Positions 47,290-57,198 of a DNA stretch of 64,000 nt are shown one piece after another. Where the stretch lies: assembly GCA_017163975.1 (NCBI GenBank), contig JAFFSR010000300.1, positions 451,501 through 515,500 of the forward strand. Reading direction: 5' to 3'. The notes under the pieces are model-generated. The model saw nothing but the letters and a program-made list of their open reading frames with translations. It did not search any database and was not told the origin of the DNA. The DNA comes from Anastatus disparis. Taxonomy: Eukaryota > Arthropoda > Insecta > Hymenoptera > Eupelmidae. A program made the translations under genes and the position numbers. Position 1 is the stretch's first letter. Each line of letters begins with the position of its first letter.

Positions 47290-48250
47290 TTATATGTATA
47301 AGTGGATAAATCGCAAAAGATATGTTTTTGAAGTTAATACTTCTTCTGACACGCCTAAAAAAATTTGCTGGGCATAAAAATCCAAGTTGCCGTCACGTTA
47401 CATTTCAATATGTGTTGTGTACGTGTGATCCTATCTGTGCGCGCATACACAACCAAGTTATAAGAATAAGAAAGAGAGAGAGGGAACACTATACTATACC
47501 AAGCAATGTATATTCAAGCATGGTTTACAGAGAGAGAGTTTAGCAAGCGAATGTGCACTACACAAGCTAAGTATAGGAAGGCAGAGAGAAGGCACATTGG
47601 CACATCAGCGTACAAATCGTTGTGTCTATGCTGTTTGGGTTTTAGGTTACCACGTGAGCGTTCAGTATGTATAAAGTGTGCTTCTAAATTTTTTCTTGTG
47701 AATTTCTGATGGTAGACTGAGATAAGTTGTCAGTAGGGCAACGTAGGCAAATCACGAACAAGTTTACAAATAAAAGCCATGTCGTCACGCTGCTTAGACC
47801 TAAAGTGTAGAATAATCATACGAATATTTTCCGTCATTGATTAATTGAAATTGGTGGTAGGTATACTAAAAAGCCAAATTCTAATATTTTAACATCCTTA
47901 CAGTAAAATTATTAATGTTCAAATGATTTATATTTAGAACTTGATTCAAAGTTTCAAGAAAAACATAGACTAAACCATAGTTGAGAACTGCAATTATAAT
48001 TCACATATGCACTGTGCATTTTTTAAATATTTTTTAAAAATTATGAAAAAAAATATTAATTAAAATTTTTGGCTATTATTGAGTTAAGTTTTAAATTTGC
48101 ATGAAAAGATTATTATAATATGCAATTCCCATATTTAATATAATAATTATCATATACTACTATAAATTTTTATGTGTACTATGATTATTTTAAATATTTA
48201 GTTGAATGTTCAACTAATTTCATTTCCATTACTGTTTTTTATATTCATCA
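47290..48250 (+). repeat. Repeat blocks A and B, direct orientation
   Basis: Block A (47,290-47,700) contains CTGACACGCCTAAAAAAATT, AGAGAG tracts and CAAGCTAAGTATAGGAAGGC. Block B (47,710-48,250) starts GGTAGACTGAGATAAGTTGT and contains ATTGAGTTAAGTTTTAAATT. Inverse copies of B and A lie at 51,150-53,225. B also occurs in direct orientation at 61,320-61,810. No gene was identified. Confidence 0.65.
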
Positions 48251-48785
48251 AATTAAGCGTTTTATATTCATCATAATTAATATGTATACGCACAATAAAT
48301 TATCAACTCATGAAGTAGAATAATGGTAGTTCTGGGTAAAAAGAAGGCACCCTACCCTGTTGAAAATGATAACGTTATTTAATGACGTCATTTAATAACG
48401 TCATTTAATAACGTCATTTTATCAAATGACGTTGCAAATTGAGACATTTTGCGACGTCATTTATGCAAATAACTTCATTGTTCAAGTGAGCTTTTATTAA
48501 ATTAAGAAAATGACGTTATTTCCAAATGACGTCGTTGTTTCCAAACGACGTCATTTATTTCGATGACGTGATTTTTAGAGATGACGTTACTCGTTATCAA
48601 AAACACGGGGGTTATAGTGGAAAATCACGTAACTTTTTCAAATGACATGATTTTCTGAAATAACGTTATTCGTTACCGAGAACAGATCTGTAGAATGACG
48701 TCATTTTTATAATACTCATAACGTCATTTCATTACGTTATTTCCCCTGTTGAAAATAATGACGTCTTTCTAAGATGTCTTTAAAA

Positions 48786-49476
48786 GACGTCTTTAAGAGG
48801 CGGCCGTATAGCTCTGTCCTTGTCTAATTTGAATTTTCGTTATTATTAATAAATTAGATATTTTTATACGAAAGTAAGGGCATAGCCCAATAGATTTAAG
48901 GACGAGCAAGAGCCGGGCTGTGGCACAGTCAGTAAGAGCATTAGATTCGTATTCTCGGGGGGCCGTGGGTCGAATCCCGCTCGCGGCTGTTTTTCAAGCA
49001 AGCACCTCTGTTACATGTGCTTTGTTCTTATGAACACACTTTCGAGCTCCATCGTTAAAGGACGAAAAGTAACTCAGTTGCTTAAGGCAGCTGGCTTGCG
49101 TCCTAGCGGATCGGGGTTTGACTCCCCGGGAAAATTGGGAAAAACAATTTTCGTAGTTTTCCGTGGGGAAGAGAACCCGAAGAACGCAAAAAAAAAATAC
49201 AAAATAGAGAGTGCCTCGGAACAAAAAAATTGATGATGGCCTATGACGAAAAGTCCAAAGGCCAATAAAAGATAAAGAAAGAAAGAAAGAAAGGACAAGC
49301 AAACGATCCTATTCTATGAAAAAATATAAAATTTTCATAGAATAGGATCGTTTGCTCGTCCTTAAATCTATTGGGCTATGTCCTTACTTTTGTATAAAAA
49401 TATCTAATTTATTAATAATAACGAAAATTTAGATTAGACAAGGACAGAGCTATACGGCCTCCTCTTAAAGACGTCA
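48786..49476. mobile_element. Nested IR element inside F6, interrupted by a SINE
   Basis: Left GGCCGTATAGCTCTGTCCTT and right AAGGACAGAGCTATACGGCC. The loop near 49,330 has AAAAAATATAAAATTTTC with arms ATAGAATAGGATCGTTTGCT. Without the SINE it is about 300 bp. It lies within F6 repeat sequence on both sides. Confidence 0.7.
48910..49290 (+). mobile_element. SINE with two tRNA-like units
   Basis: Unit 1 (48,910-48,990) has a box A-like TGGCACAGTCAGTAAGAGC and a box B GGGTCGAATCCC. Unit 2 (about 49,065-49,140) has a diverged box A (AACTCAGTTGCTTAAGGC) and box B-like GGGGTTTGACTCCCC. The body ends in an AAAG tail. Direct repeats AAGGACGAGCAA (48,898-48,909) and AAGGACAAGCAA (49,291-49,302) flank it. 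The uninserted sequence is visible inverted at 49,345-49,372 in the opposite arm of the host hairpin. The transcription start would be by RNA polymerase III, as in the tRNA-derived SINE class. Confidence 0.75.
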
Positions 49477-49540
49477 TTTTCTCCAAATTTAGGAAAAATA
49501 ACGTCATTTTTCATGAATTATGACATTTGAAAATGACTTT

Positions 49541-49940
49541 ACATGATAATCATTTCCCATTCAAAGGAAAAAACAAAAACGAGGTAAATCTCGTAGTTTC
49601 AACTTTTCAAAAAACGAAGAGAATTTGCGATTGAATTGAAAACGTTCTGGCCTTATATATCTGCGTCTTTGAAATTTGTATGAGAGATCGCAAAAGTTAA
49701 AAATCGCCACCTGGTGATTTAAAATTAAATTGACGCAATCGACTATCAATTCGACTGTAAGTCACTAGGTGGCGTTTTTTTATATTTTCTGATCCTTGAT
49801 GCAAATTTCGAAGATGCAGATATATAAGGCCAGAATGATCTCAGCTTAATCGCAAATGCTCTTCGTTTTTCGAAGAGTTGAAACTACGAGGCTTACCTCG
49901 TTTTTGTTTTTTCCTTTAAATGGGAAATGATTATTATGTA
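49541..49940. mobile_element. Nested hairpin element, about 400 bp
   Basis: CATTTCCCATTCAAAGGAAA pairs with TTTCCTTTAAATGGGAAATG. CTCGTAGTTTCAACT and its inverse, then the inner GCCACCTGGTG / CACTAGGTGGC, complete the palindrome. It lies within the right half of F6. Confidence 0.65.
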
Positions 49941-51246
49941 AAGTCATTTTTCAATGAAATAATTCATGAAAAATAACTTTGATTTTCTGAAATAACGTTA
50001 TTTCATAAAATCATGTCATTTGAAAAAGTTACGTCATTTCCCACTATAAATCGAATAAGGAATAACGTCATTTAAAAAAAAAACATGTCATTGTAATAAA
50101 ATTACGTCATTTAAATGACATCTCTGCATAACGTTATTTCAAAAAATCATGTCATTTGAAAAAGTTACGTCATTTCCCACTATAAATCACATTGTTATGA
50201 TGACGAAGAACGTCATTTCTGAAAATTATGTCATTAAAAAAAATAACGTCATTTTCCCACTATAAATATCACGTCTTTTTTATAACAAATAACGTCATCT
50301 CTAAAAATCATATCATCAAAATAAATGACATCGTTTGGAAACAACAACGTCATTTTGAAATAACGTTATTTTCTTAATTTAATAAAACCTCACTTGAACA
50401 ATGACGTTATTTGCATAAATGACATCGCGAAATGCCTCAATTTGCGGCGTCATTTGATGAAATGACGTTATTAAATGACGTCATAAAATAACGTTATCAT
50501 TTTTAACAGGGTATATACATTTGAAACTTACTAAGCTACTTAGAAGCATGCAGGAATTGTTAAAATAATAAGCATATAATGATAATAAATATAAAAACAA
50601 TTAGTTTATTAAAATTTTTTAATAATTTGATAAAAAAGCTTTATAAAATATATATATGTTTACCCAATATAAATTTGTAACGCATGAAGTCAATGAGTTC
50701 GAGTTCTGAGTTGAAAAAAGGCTTCCTTAATACATTCGCAACTTATTTAGCCAAAGTTATGCAAAATAATTTATTTTCACAATTCATAAAGCTATATCTT
50801 ATCATGTTATAGAAAAATAGGAAGTAAAAATTTACGTAATTAACAAAAATCTTTACTATTATAAAAAAATATGGTAAATCGATTATTACTAATGACAATT
50901 ACAAATCTTTATAATATTGTTAAATCATAAGTTGAAAACATAAAGAACTCTTAACTATTTCATGTATTACAATGACTATCACATATACATACACTGCAAG
51001 GGTTAATTACTTGAAATAAGTAACAAATTCCTGAGTCGGCAAATAAACTATTAATCAATAATCAAAATTATGACTTTAAAAAATAAGCATCTTTTATTGA
51101 TTTCAACAAAATTTATTATTTTTATTATATTTGTACATTATAATATATTGTAAATATTGAAAGTTCAATTGAATGAATATAAAAAACAGTAATGGAAATG
51201 AAAATAGTTGAACATTCAACTAAATATTTAAAATAATCATAGTATA

Positions 51247-52202
51247 CAGTGGGGTCCAATAAAATGGAGCCACCCTTAAGAAAAAAAGTACTAATTAAAA
51301 AATTTTGTATCTCAACAAATAAGAGTCGTACAGAACTCTACGACCACTCATTTTAAACGTATTCGTAAAGACTTTTTAATAGTGTATTGGTAATTTAATT
51401 TTGAGTATTTGTCTGGGAAATATTATGACTTGAGAATAGAAAAAAAATTTTTTTTTTCCTGTGTTTAAATTTAAATCATTTTTCGGAAAATGATGGTAGA
51501 AAAATTTTGCACAGCTAGTTTTAAAGGTATTTTGCTTAACTTGAAATTTATTTTTTAGTTTTTTTTATAGGTTCAAAATTGACTGAGATTTAGCGATTTC
51601 TGTTCAAAAAAAGGGTCTTTTTTATTTTTCCAATATCTGCTTAATGAGAGGAAATATAGAAAAATTATGGTAATATATATATAAGAATACCGCAACAATA
51701 TCGAAAAAATTAAAATGCACAAAAAATTTGGAGAAAATTTAAGGTTATTCTACATACAAAAATACACTTTTTTTTATTTGGCATTTTTCTATATCTCCTC
51801 TCATTAAGCACATATCGGAAAAATAAAAAAGACCCTTTTTTGAACAGAAATCGCTAAATCTCAGTCAATTTTAAACCTAGAAAAAAAACTAAAAAATAAA
51901 TTTCAATTTAAGCAAAATACCTTTAAAACTAGCGGTGTAGAATGTTTCTACCATCATTATCCGTAAAATGATTCAAATTTAAACAAGGCAAAAAAAATTT
52001 TTTTTTTTTCTATTTTTAAGTCGTAATATTTTCCAGACAAGTACTTACAATTAAATTGCCAATACATTATTAAAAAGTCCTTACGAATACGTTTGAAATG
52101 AGTGGTCGTAGAGTTCTATACAACTCTTATTTGCTGAAATACAAAATTTTTTAATTAGTACTTTTTTTCTCAAGGGTGGCTCCGATTTATTGGATCCTAC
52201 TG
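51247..52202. mobile_element. Tc1/mariner-type palindrome, 956 bp
   Basis: Starts CAGTGGGGTCCAATAAAATG, ends GGATCCTACTG, TA on both sides; CAGT ends with TA duplication are typical of Tc1/mariner. The arms are nearly identical along their length (centre about 51,725). The empty site is seen in the related B block near 61,700 as CATAGTATATAAT on the opposite strand. Confidence 0.8.
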
Positions 52203-52276
52203 TATATAAAAATTTATAGTAGTATATGATAATTATTATATTTAATATGGGAATTGCATATTATAATAATCTTTTT

Positions 52277-52491
52277 GACACTCCGTGCGAGAAGCTCGAT
52301 TTCACGCACGCTGTACAAAGTGACACGTGCGAAAATGGAACTTCTCACACGTCGTGTCAAAAAATAGTGTTCGATATTCGTGCGAGAAAGTGATTTCTTA
52401 CTCGTGTGACCTTTTCACCCTCACTTCGCTCGGGCGCAAACCGCCACACGAGTAAAAAATCACTTTATCGCACTAGTACCGAAATATACTA
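52277..52491. mobile_element. Double-hairpin element, TTTT flanks
   Basis: Two adjacent hairpins. GACACTCCGTGCGAGAAGC folds with the sequence ending CTTCTCACACGTCGTGTC. GTGCGAGAAAGTGATTTCTTAC folds (with mismatches) with GTAAAAAATCACTTTATCGCAC. The block B copy at 48,110 reads ATTATAATATGCA-type sequence straight through, so this is an insertion with a TTTT repeat on both sides (52,273-52,276 and 52,492-52,495). Confidence 0.6.
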
Positions 52492-53225
52492 TTTTCATGC
52501 AGATTCAAAACTCAACTCAATAATAGCCAAAAATATAATTAATATTTTTTTTTCATAATTTTTCAAAAATATTACTGCACAGTGCATATGTGAATCATAA
52601 TTGCAGTTCTAAACTATAGTTTAGTCTATGTTTTTCTTAAAACTTTGAATCAAGCTCTAAATATAAATCATTTGAAAATTAATAATTTTACTGTGAGCAT
52701 GTGAAAATATTAGAACTTGGCTTTTTAGTATACCTACCACCAATTTCAATTAATCAATGACGAAAAATATTCGTAAGACTATTCTACACTTTATGTGCGT
52801 GATTTGCCTACGTTCCCCTACTGACAACTAACCTCAGTCTACTATCAGAAATTCACAAGAAAAAATTTAGATGTGCACTTTATACCCAAAACCTAAAGAG
52901 CATATGCACAACGGTTTGTACGCTGATGTGCCGATGTGCCTTCTCTCTGCCCTTCTATACTTAGCTTGTGTAGTGCGTATTCGCTTGCTATACTCTCTCT
53001 CTTTCTCTCTCTAAACCAGGCTTAAATATACATTACTGGGTATAGTATAGTGTTCTCTCTCTCTTATTCTTATAACATAGTTGTGTATGCGAGCACAGAT
53101 AGGGTCACACGTACACAACACATATTGAAATGTAACGTGACGCCAACTTGGATTTTGATGCCCAGCAAATTTTCGAGGCGTGTCAAAAGAATTATTAACT
53201 TCAAAAGTAATAAATTTTGTTAAAA

Positions 53226-54030
53226 TCAATAAAAGATGCTTATTTTTTAACGTCATAATTTTGATTATTGATTAATAGTTTATTTGCTGACTTAGGAATT
53301 TTTTACTTATTTCAAGTAATTAACCCTTATAGTATATGTATGATATGTGATAGTCATTGTAATACATTAAATAGTTAAAGGTTCTTTATGTTTTCAACTT
53401 ATGATTCAACAATATTATAAAGATTTGTAATTGTCATTAGTAATAATCGATTTACCATATTTTTTTATAATAGTAAAGATTTTTATTACGTAAATTTTTA
53501 TTTCCCATTTTTCTATAACATGATAAGATATAGCTTTATAAATTGTGAAAATAAATTATTTTGCATAACTTTGGCTAAATAAGTTGCAAATGTATTTAGA
53601 AAGCCTTCTTTCAACTCAGAACTCGAACTTATCTACTTCATAAGTTACGAATTTGTATTGGATAAACGTATATATTTTTTACGAAGTTTTTTTTATCAAA
53701 TTATTAAAAAATTTTAATAAATTGATTGTTTTTATATTTATTATCATTACATGCTTATTATTTAAACAATTACTGCATGCTTCTAAGTAGCTTAGTAAGT
53801 GACAAATGTATTTAGGGGGCCTTCTTTTTACCCAGAACTACCATTATTCTACTTCATGAGTTGATAATTTATTGCGCGTATACATATTTATTTAATATAA
53901 AATATATTTTGAAGCAAAGCGTGACGGAAAATTGTTCATTCTATGAGAAGCAAGACTGATACTAAACCAAAAGAAGTATTAACTTCTGTTGGCCAGTCTC
54001 CACGACTGCCATACCTGGTTTTTATCGAAA
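53226..54030 (+). repeat. Repeat block C, direct, with tail
   Basis: Direct homologue of 61,840-62,650: AGCTTAGTAAGT, CTACTTCATGAGTTGATAAT, and a tail with ACTAAACCAAAAGAAGTATT and CCACGACTGCCA. The two copies flank the minus-strand Gypsy element. Confidence 0.7.
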
Positions 54031-54439
54031 AAAAATCTTAATGTTTTACTTTAATAAAATAGTAGTTATATTTGTTAAACGAAAAATTGTATGTTATATT
54101 TAGTTTTACTCGAATCAATGATTTAATGTTAAAGTACAATATTTTTATAAGAATGACCAATTTTGACTGATGGGTCTAAATTAAATTTTATTTTATTTAA
54201 AAATATTGTATTAACCTAGCTTTGATGCGAACAAAACTTTCTATTTGTTTAATTTATGAATTTAAAATAATATTAGCAAATTAAAAAATACAAGATTTGA
54301 TTGTTTTAGCTCTAATATCATCTGGCCTGACACCATTATTCTTTGAACTGTTCTTGTGCTCTTTCATACATGACGATGCACGAGTAGGTTTACGAGTTTA
54401 ACTTGGGGCTGTTGCATACGGTTACTCATACTATGTAGC
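54031..54439. other. AT-rich DNA, no supported gene
   Basis: Contains a segment (54,205-54,320) related to 42,870-42,960. A 3' LTR for the Gypsy element was looked for here and not recognised. Confidence 0.4.
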
Positions 54440-54470
54440 TGATTTTTCTTGATGAGGGTGGCGTAGGCAC

Positions 54471-54760
54471 CTAGCGGGCGTTTTGGAACCAACTTAACTG
54501 ATTATAGAAGGGTTTAAAGTCTTTGATGTGTACGCGTTCTAATATGACATTTTTGTTTTCTTTTAGATTGTATACTACTGGAGATAAGACTTTGTGTACT
54601 TTATACGGGCCTCTAAACGTGTGGTGGAGTTTTGCTGAAAAGTTTTTGTCTTTTTCAGACAAGCTATGGAATTTTTTTATTACTTGATCTCCGACCTTTG
54701 GTGATCAATCGCGGCGGTGCTTATTGTGGTGCGCCTTTTGTTTGAGGAAACTAGCTATTA
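54471..54760 (-). pseudogene. Gypsy integrase C-terminal end
   Basis: Minus-strand frame with KVGDQVIKKFHSLSEKDKN and KLHHTFRGPYKVHKVLSPVV, the GPY-type module found at the C-terminus of Gypsy integrases. The zinc-binding HHCC and DDE core expected before it are absent: RNase H sequence lies only about 40 bp upstream. A deletion of roughly 1 kb is inferred. Confidence 0.7.
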
Positions 54761-54802
54761 CATTATTCTATGTTTTCTCTAACGCTTCTTGCAGTTTTTT
54801 AG

Positions 54803-55138
54803 TCATATTGAGGCCCAACGGGCGAGGTGGCCACATGAGTTATGTAGCTGGTTAAGCAATTTTAATGACTGATGGTCCGTTATGACTATGAAATGATAAT
54901 TTTCAATGTAGTCACACATTTTCCAGATTGCCCGTTTTACGGCTAGACATTTAAGCTCTGTTGCTGAATAGTTCTTTCCAGCAGACGAGAGCGTTCTGTT
55001 GACATAGGCAATGACTCTTTCTTTGTCGTACAGTTCCTGAGTAAGGACTGCGCCTAACCCCTCTATGCTTGCGTCTGTCTGTAGCATGAATGTTTTTGTC
55101 CGATCTGGACAAGCCAGGACTGATGCTTCGGTCAGCAA
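54803..55138 (-). pseudogene. Gypsy RNase H region
   Basis: Contains MLQTDASIEGLGAVLTQ (first catalytic Asp), YSATELKCLAVKRAIWKM (catalytic Glu) and FIVITDHQSLKLL (Asp). Catalytic residues look intact. The frame ends at a stop soon after HLARWASI. It is continuous in arrangement with the RT just upstream. Confidence 0.8.
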
Positions 55139-56170
55139 TTTTTTGAGAGCATTGAATGCTTCTTGCTGTTTAGGACCCCATAGTCAAACTGCTTTCTTCT
55201 TTAGCAGCCGGTTGAGTGGAGCAGCTATATAAGACGCGTCTTTAACAAACCATCTATACCATGATATAAGACCTAAAAATCTCCATAACTCCTTCACATT
55301 AGTTGGAGGTGGTAGGTTAGCTATATGCTCTGTTTTATCAGGGTTAGTATGTAGACCTATTTCATCCACTACATGTCCTAAGTATTTCAAGTGCTTCCTA
55401 GCGAAACAGCACTTTTCCATGTTTGGTTTTAAGTTCGCCTGACGTAGCTTAGTGAAGACCTCACGCAGATGCGTGATGTGTTCATCTAAAGTGGAAGAAA
55501 CCACTATTGTATCGTCTAAGTAGGCGAAGGTGTGTGGAGACACGTCTGGCGTGATAACGGCGTCGAGGAGCCTTTGGAAGGTCGCAGTAGCTGAATGTAG
55601 GCCGAAAGGCATAACACTGAATTTAAATAGCCCTTTACCTGACACTGTAAAAGGAGTGAGAGGTTTACTATCGGTTGCTAAAGGTACTTGCCAGTAGCTG
55701 TTTTTGAGGTCAATCGTGCTTAGAAAACTGGCTCATTTTAGCTTGTTTAAAATCAAGTGAATCTACGGGAGAGGAGATGCATATTTGCGAGTGACAATAA
55801 GTTTATTGAAGTCCATGCAGAACCTCTGTTTTCCGTCTTTTTTTTTAACCAGGACTACCGGAGAGCTCCAAGGGCTAGTAGAAGGACTTACGATGCCGTT
55901 AGCAAGCATTTCGACGACTTCTTCATTTATAATTTCCTGCGTTACAGGGTTTCTAGGCCTATAGTGTTGTTTTATTGGAGTGGGGTCAATTAGCTCGATT
56001 TTATATCTTGCTAGAGGTGTTACCCCCTTAACTTTCTTAAAGAGTTTGAATTCCTCTTTTAGAAAGTAATTCAGGCGGCTTTTTTCGGGACCGGTGGGTT
56101 CTTGTAGACCTTTACTAGATGCTATAGTGCAAGCACTGTTGGCTGCTGCGTCATTGCTTGATGGCTTAAT
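55139..56170 (-). pseudogene. Gypsy reverse transcriptase
   Basis: Open part 55,184-55,645: FSVMPFGLHSATATFQRLLD, then FAYLDDTIVVS with an intact YLDD box, then YLGHVVDEIGLHTNPDKTE and LWRFLGLISWYRWFV. Upstream, 55,650-56,170 carries the finger region in other frames with stops (near 55,740-55,780), so the gene is broken although the active site survives. Confidence 0.8.
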
Positions 56171-56578
56171 TTATTTCCCATCTATGCTAAGTTTCATGTT
56201 TAGCCTAGTGAGAATGTCCATACCAAACAATATATCGCCCTCTAGATTAGACATTATCGAGAAAGGGTGTAGCAGTATGAAGTTGTTGACTCGTATATAG
56301 CCAGTTACCGCTTGTTTAATAGCCACGTTCTGGTTGTCTGCTAGTACGACTGTCCTGGACTCGTCAGACAATTCCCAGTCTCTTGCTGCTAACGTTTCGG
56401 CGAACCTTGGGTGTATGAAAGATGTTACAGCCCCTGGGTCCACCAGTGCTGTCATGTTTATGTTACTTGCAGTTACCTGCAGAAAATACCTGGGGTCTGC
56501 TTCTGGTTTTTCTGGGGTCGGCTTGAATTTATGTCTCGGCCGACCCTTATTTAGTTTTCCTGGCGTAGGCAGGTGCAA
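56171..56578 (-). pseudogene. Gypsy aspartic protease region
   Basis: A 135-residue frame. The active-site motif reads ALVDPGAVTSFI where retroviral-type proteases have D-S/T-G-A; the substitution by Pro suggests loss of activity. Downstream GDILFGMDIL corresponds to the later hydrophobic I-L-G-x-D motif. It overlaps the end of gag by 28 bases in another frame. Confidence 0.75.
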
Positions 56579-57198
56579 TCTCTAGAGAGAGTGCCATCTT
56601 TTCCACAGCGAGAACAGAAAATCTTTTTCTTATTCTTGCAAGAGGAACGGCTGTGTCCTGTTTGCTTGCAATTCCAGCAGCTTTTACTACTGTCATAGTT
56701 TCCGACTACTGAAGCTGGACTGTGTTTGTCTGGCGTAGCAGACTTTTGTTCATTTCTTTTCACTTGGAAGAATGCTGGTTTGGAGAATTTTTCTTTGCCG
56801 TTAATCTTAATTTCTTTCACGGTTTCTTCGATTTCCTCGGCCTTTTGAATGAGGTCTTCAGGAAATCCTATCTCATTTCGCTTCATGTGCAAGCGGGGGG
56901 CTGCTTTAACATTGAAGTATAGATTATCGAGCTGTTCATCGAGCGAGATATTACCACGTCGTTGTATGAGAGTCGATAAAGCAGTGACGTAGGAGCGTAT
57001 AAACTCGTTGTCTTTCTGCTTCCTTTCTGTTATAAGCTGGTCTAATGTACGGCGTTTAGCGGGTGATAAATAGTAGACTCGTAGCTTTGCTTTAAGTTCT
57101 TGCCAACTATTTATCCCGAGTAGAAATTTGTTAGGGCTGCCACATTTGATTACGTGGCCCCCATCTGGCGGCCGAATGCGGACCAATAGTGGCGTGTA

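Larger units (their letters stand above)
48355..50511. mobile_element. Foldback F6: ATGACGTCAT-filled, CCCTGTTGAAAA ends
   Basis: Ends CCCTGTTGAAAATGATAACG and CGTTATCATTTTTAACAGGG with TA on both sides (48,353-48,354 and 50,512-50,513). The interior is full of TAATGACGTCATTT and AATAACGTTATTT, both self-complementary. Related unoccupied sites at about 53,812 and 62,446 read straight through with the flanking words joined, supporting TA duplication. Three other elements are nested inside. Confidence 0.85.
48265..53225 (-). repeat. Inverted C-B-A block, heavily invaded
   Basis: Block C inverted lies at 48,265-48,354 and 50,512-51,140, with F6 inside. Then comes B inverted (51,150-52,860), carrying the Tc1-like palindrome and the double hairpin, then A inverted to about 53,225. 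The C/B junction is intact, as at 61,810-61,860. The inverted C-B-A segment therefore lies between B (ending 48,250) and C (starting 53,225) of another copy. Confidence 0.6.

Noticed and set aside
48910..48990. A functional tRNA gene
   Set aside because: The box A region is off-consensus, the stems pair imperfectly, and the unit is the head of a SINE with target repeats and a tail.
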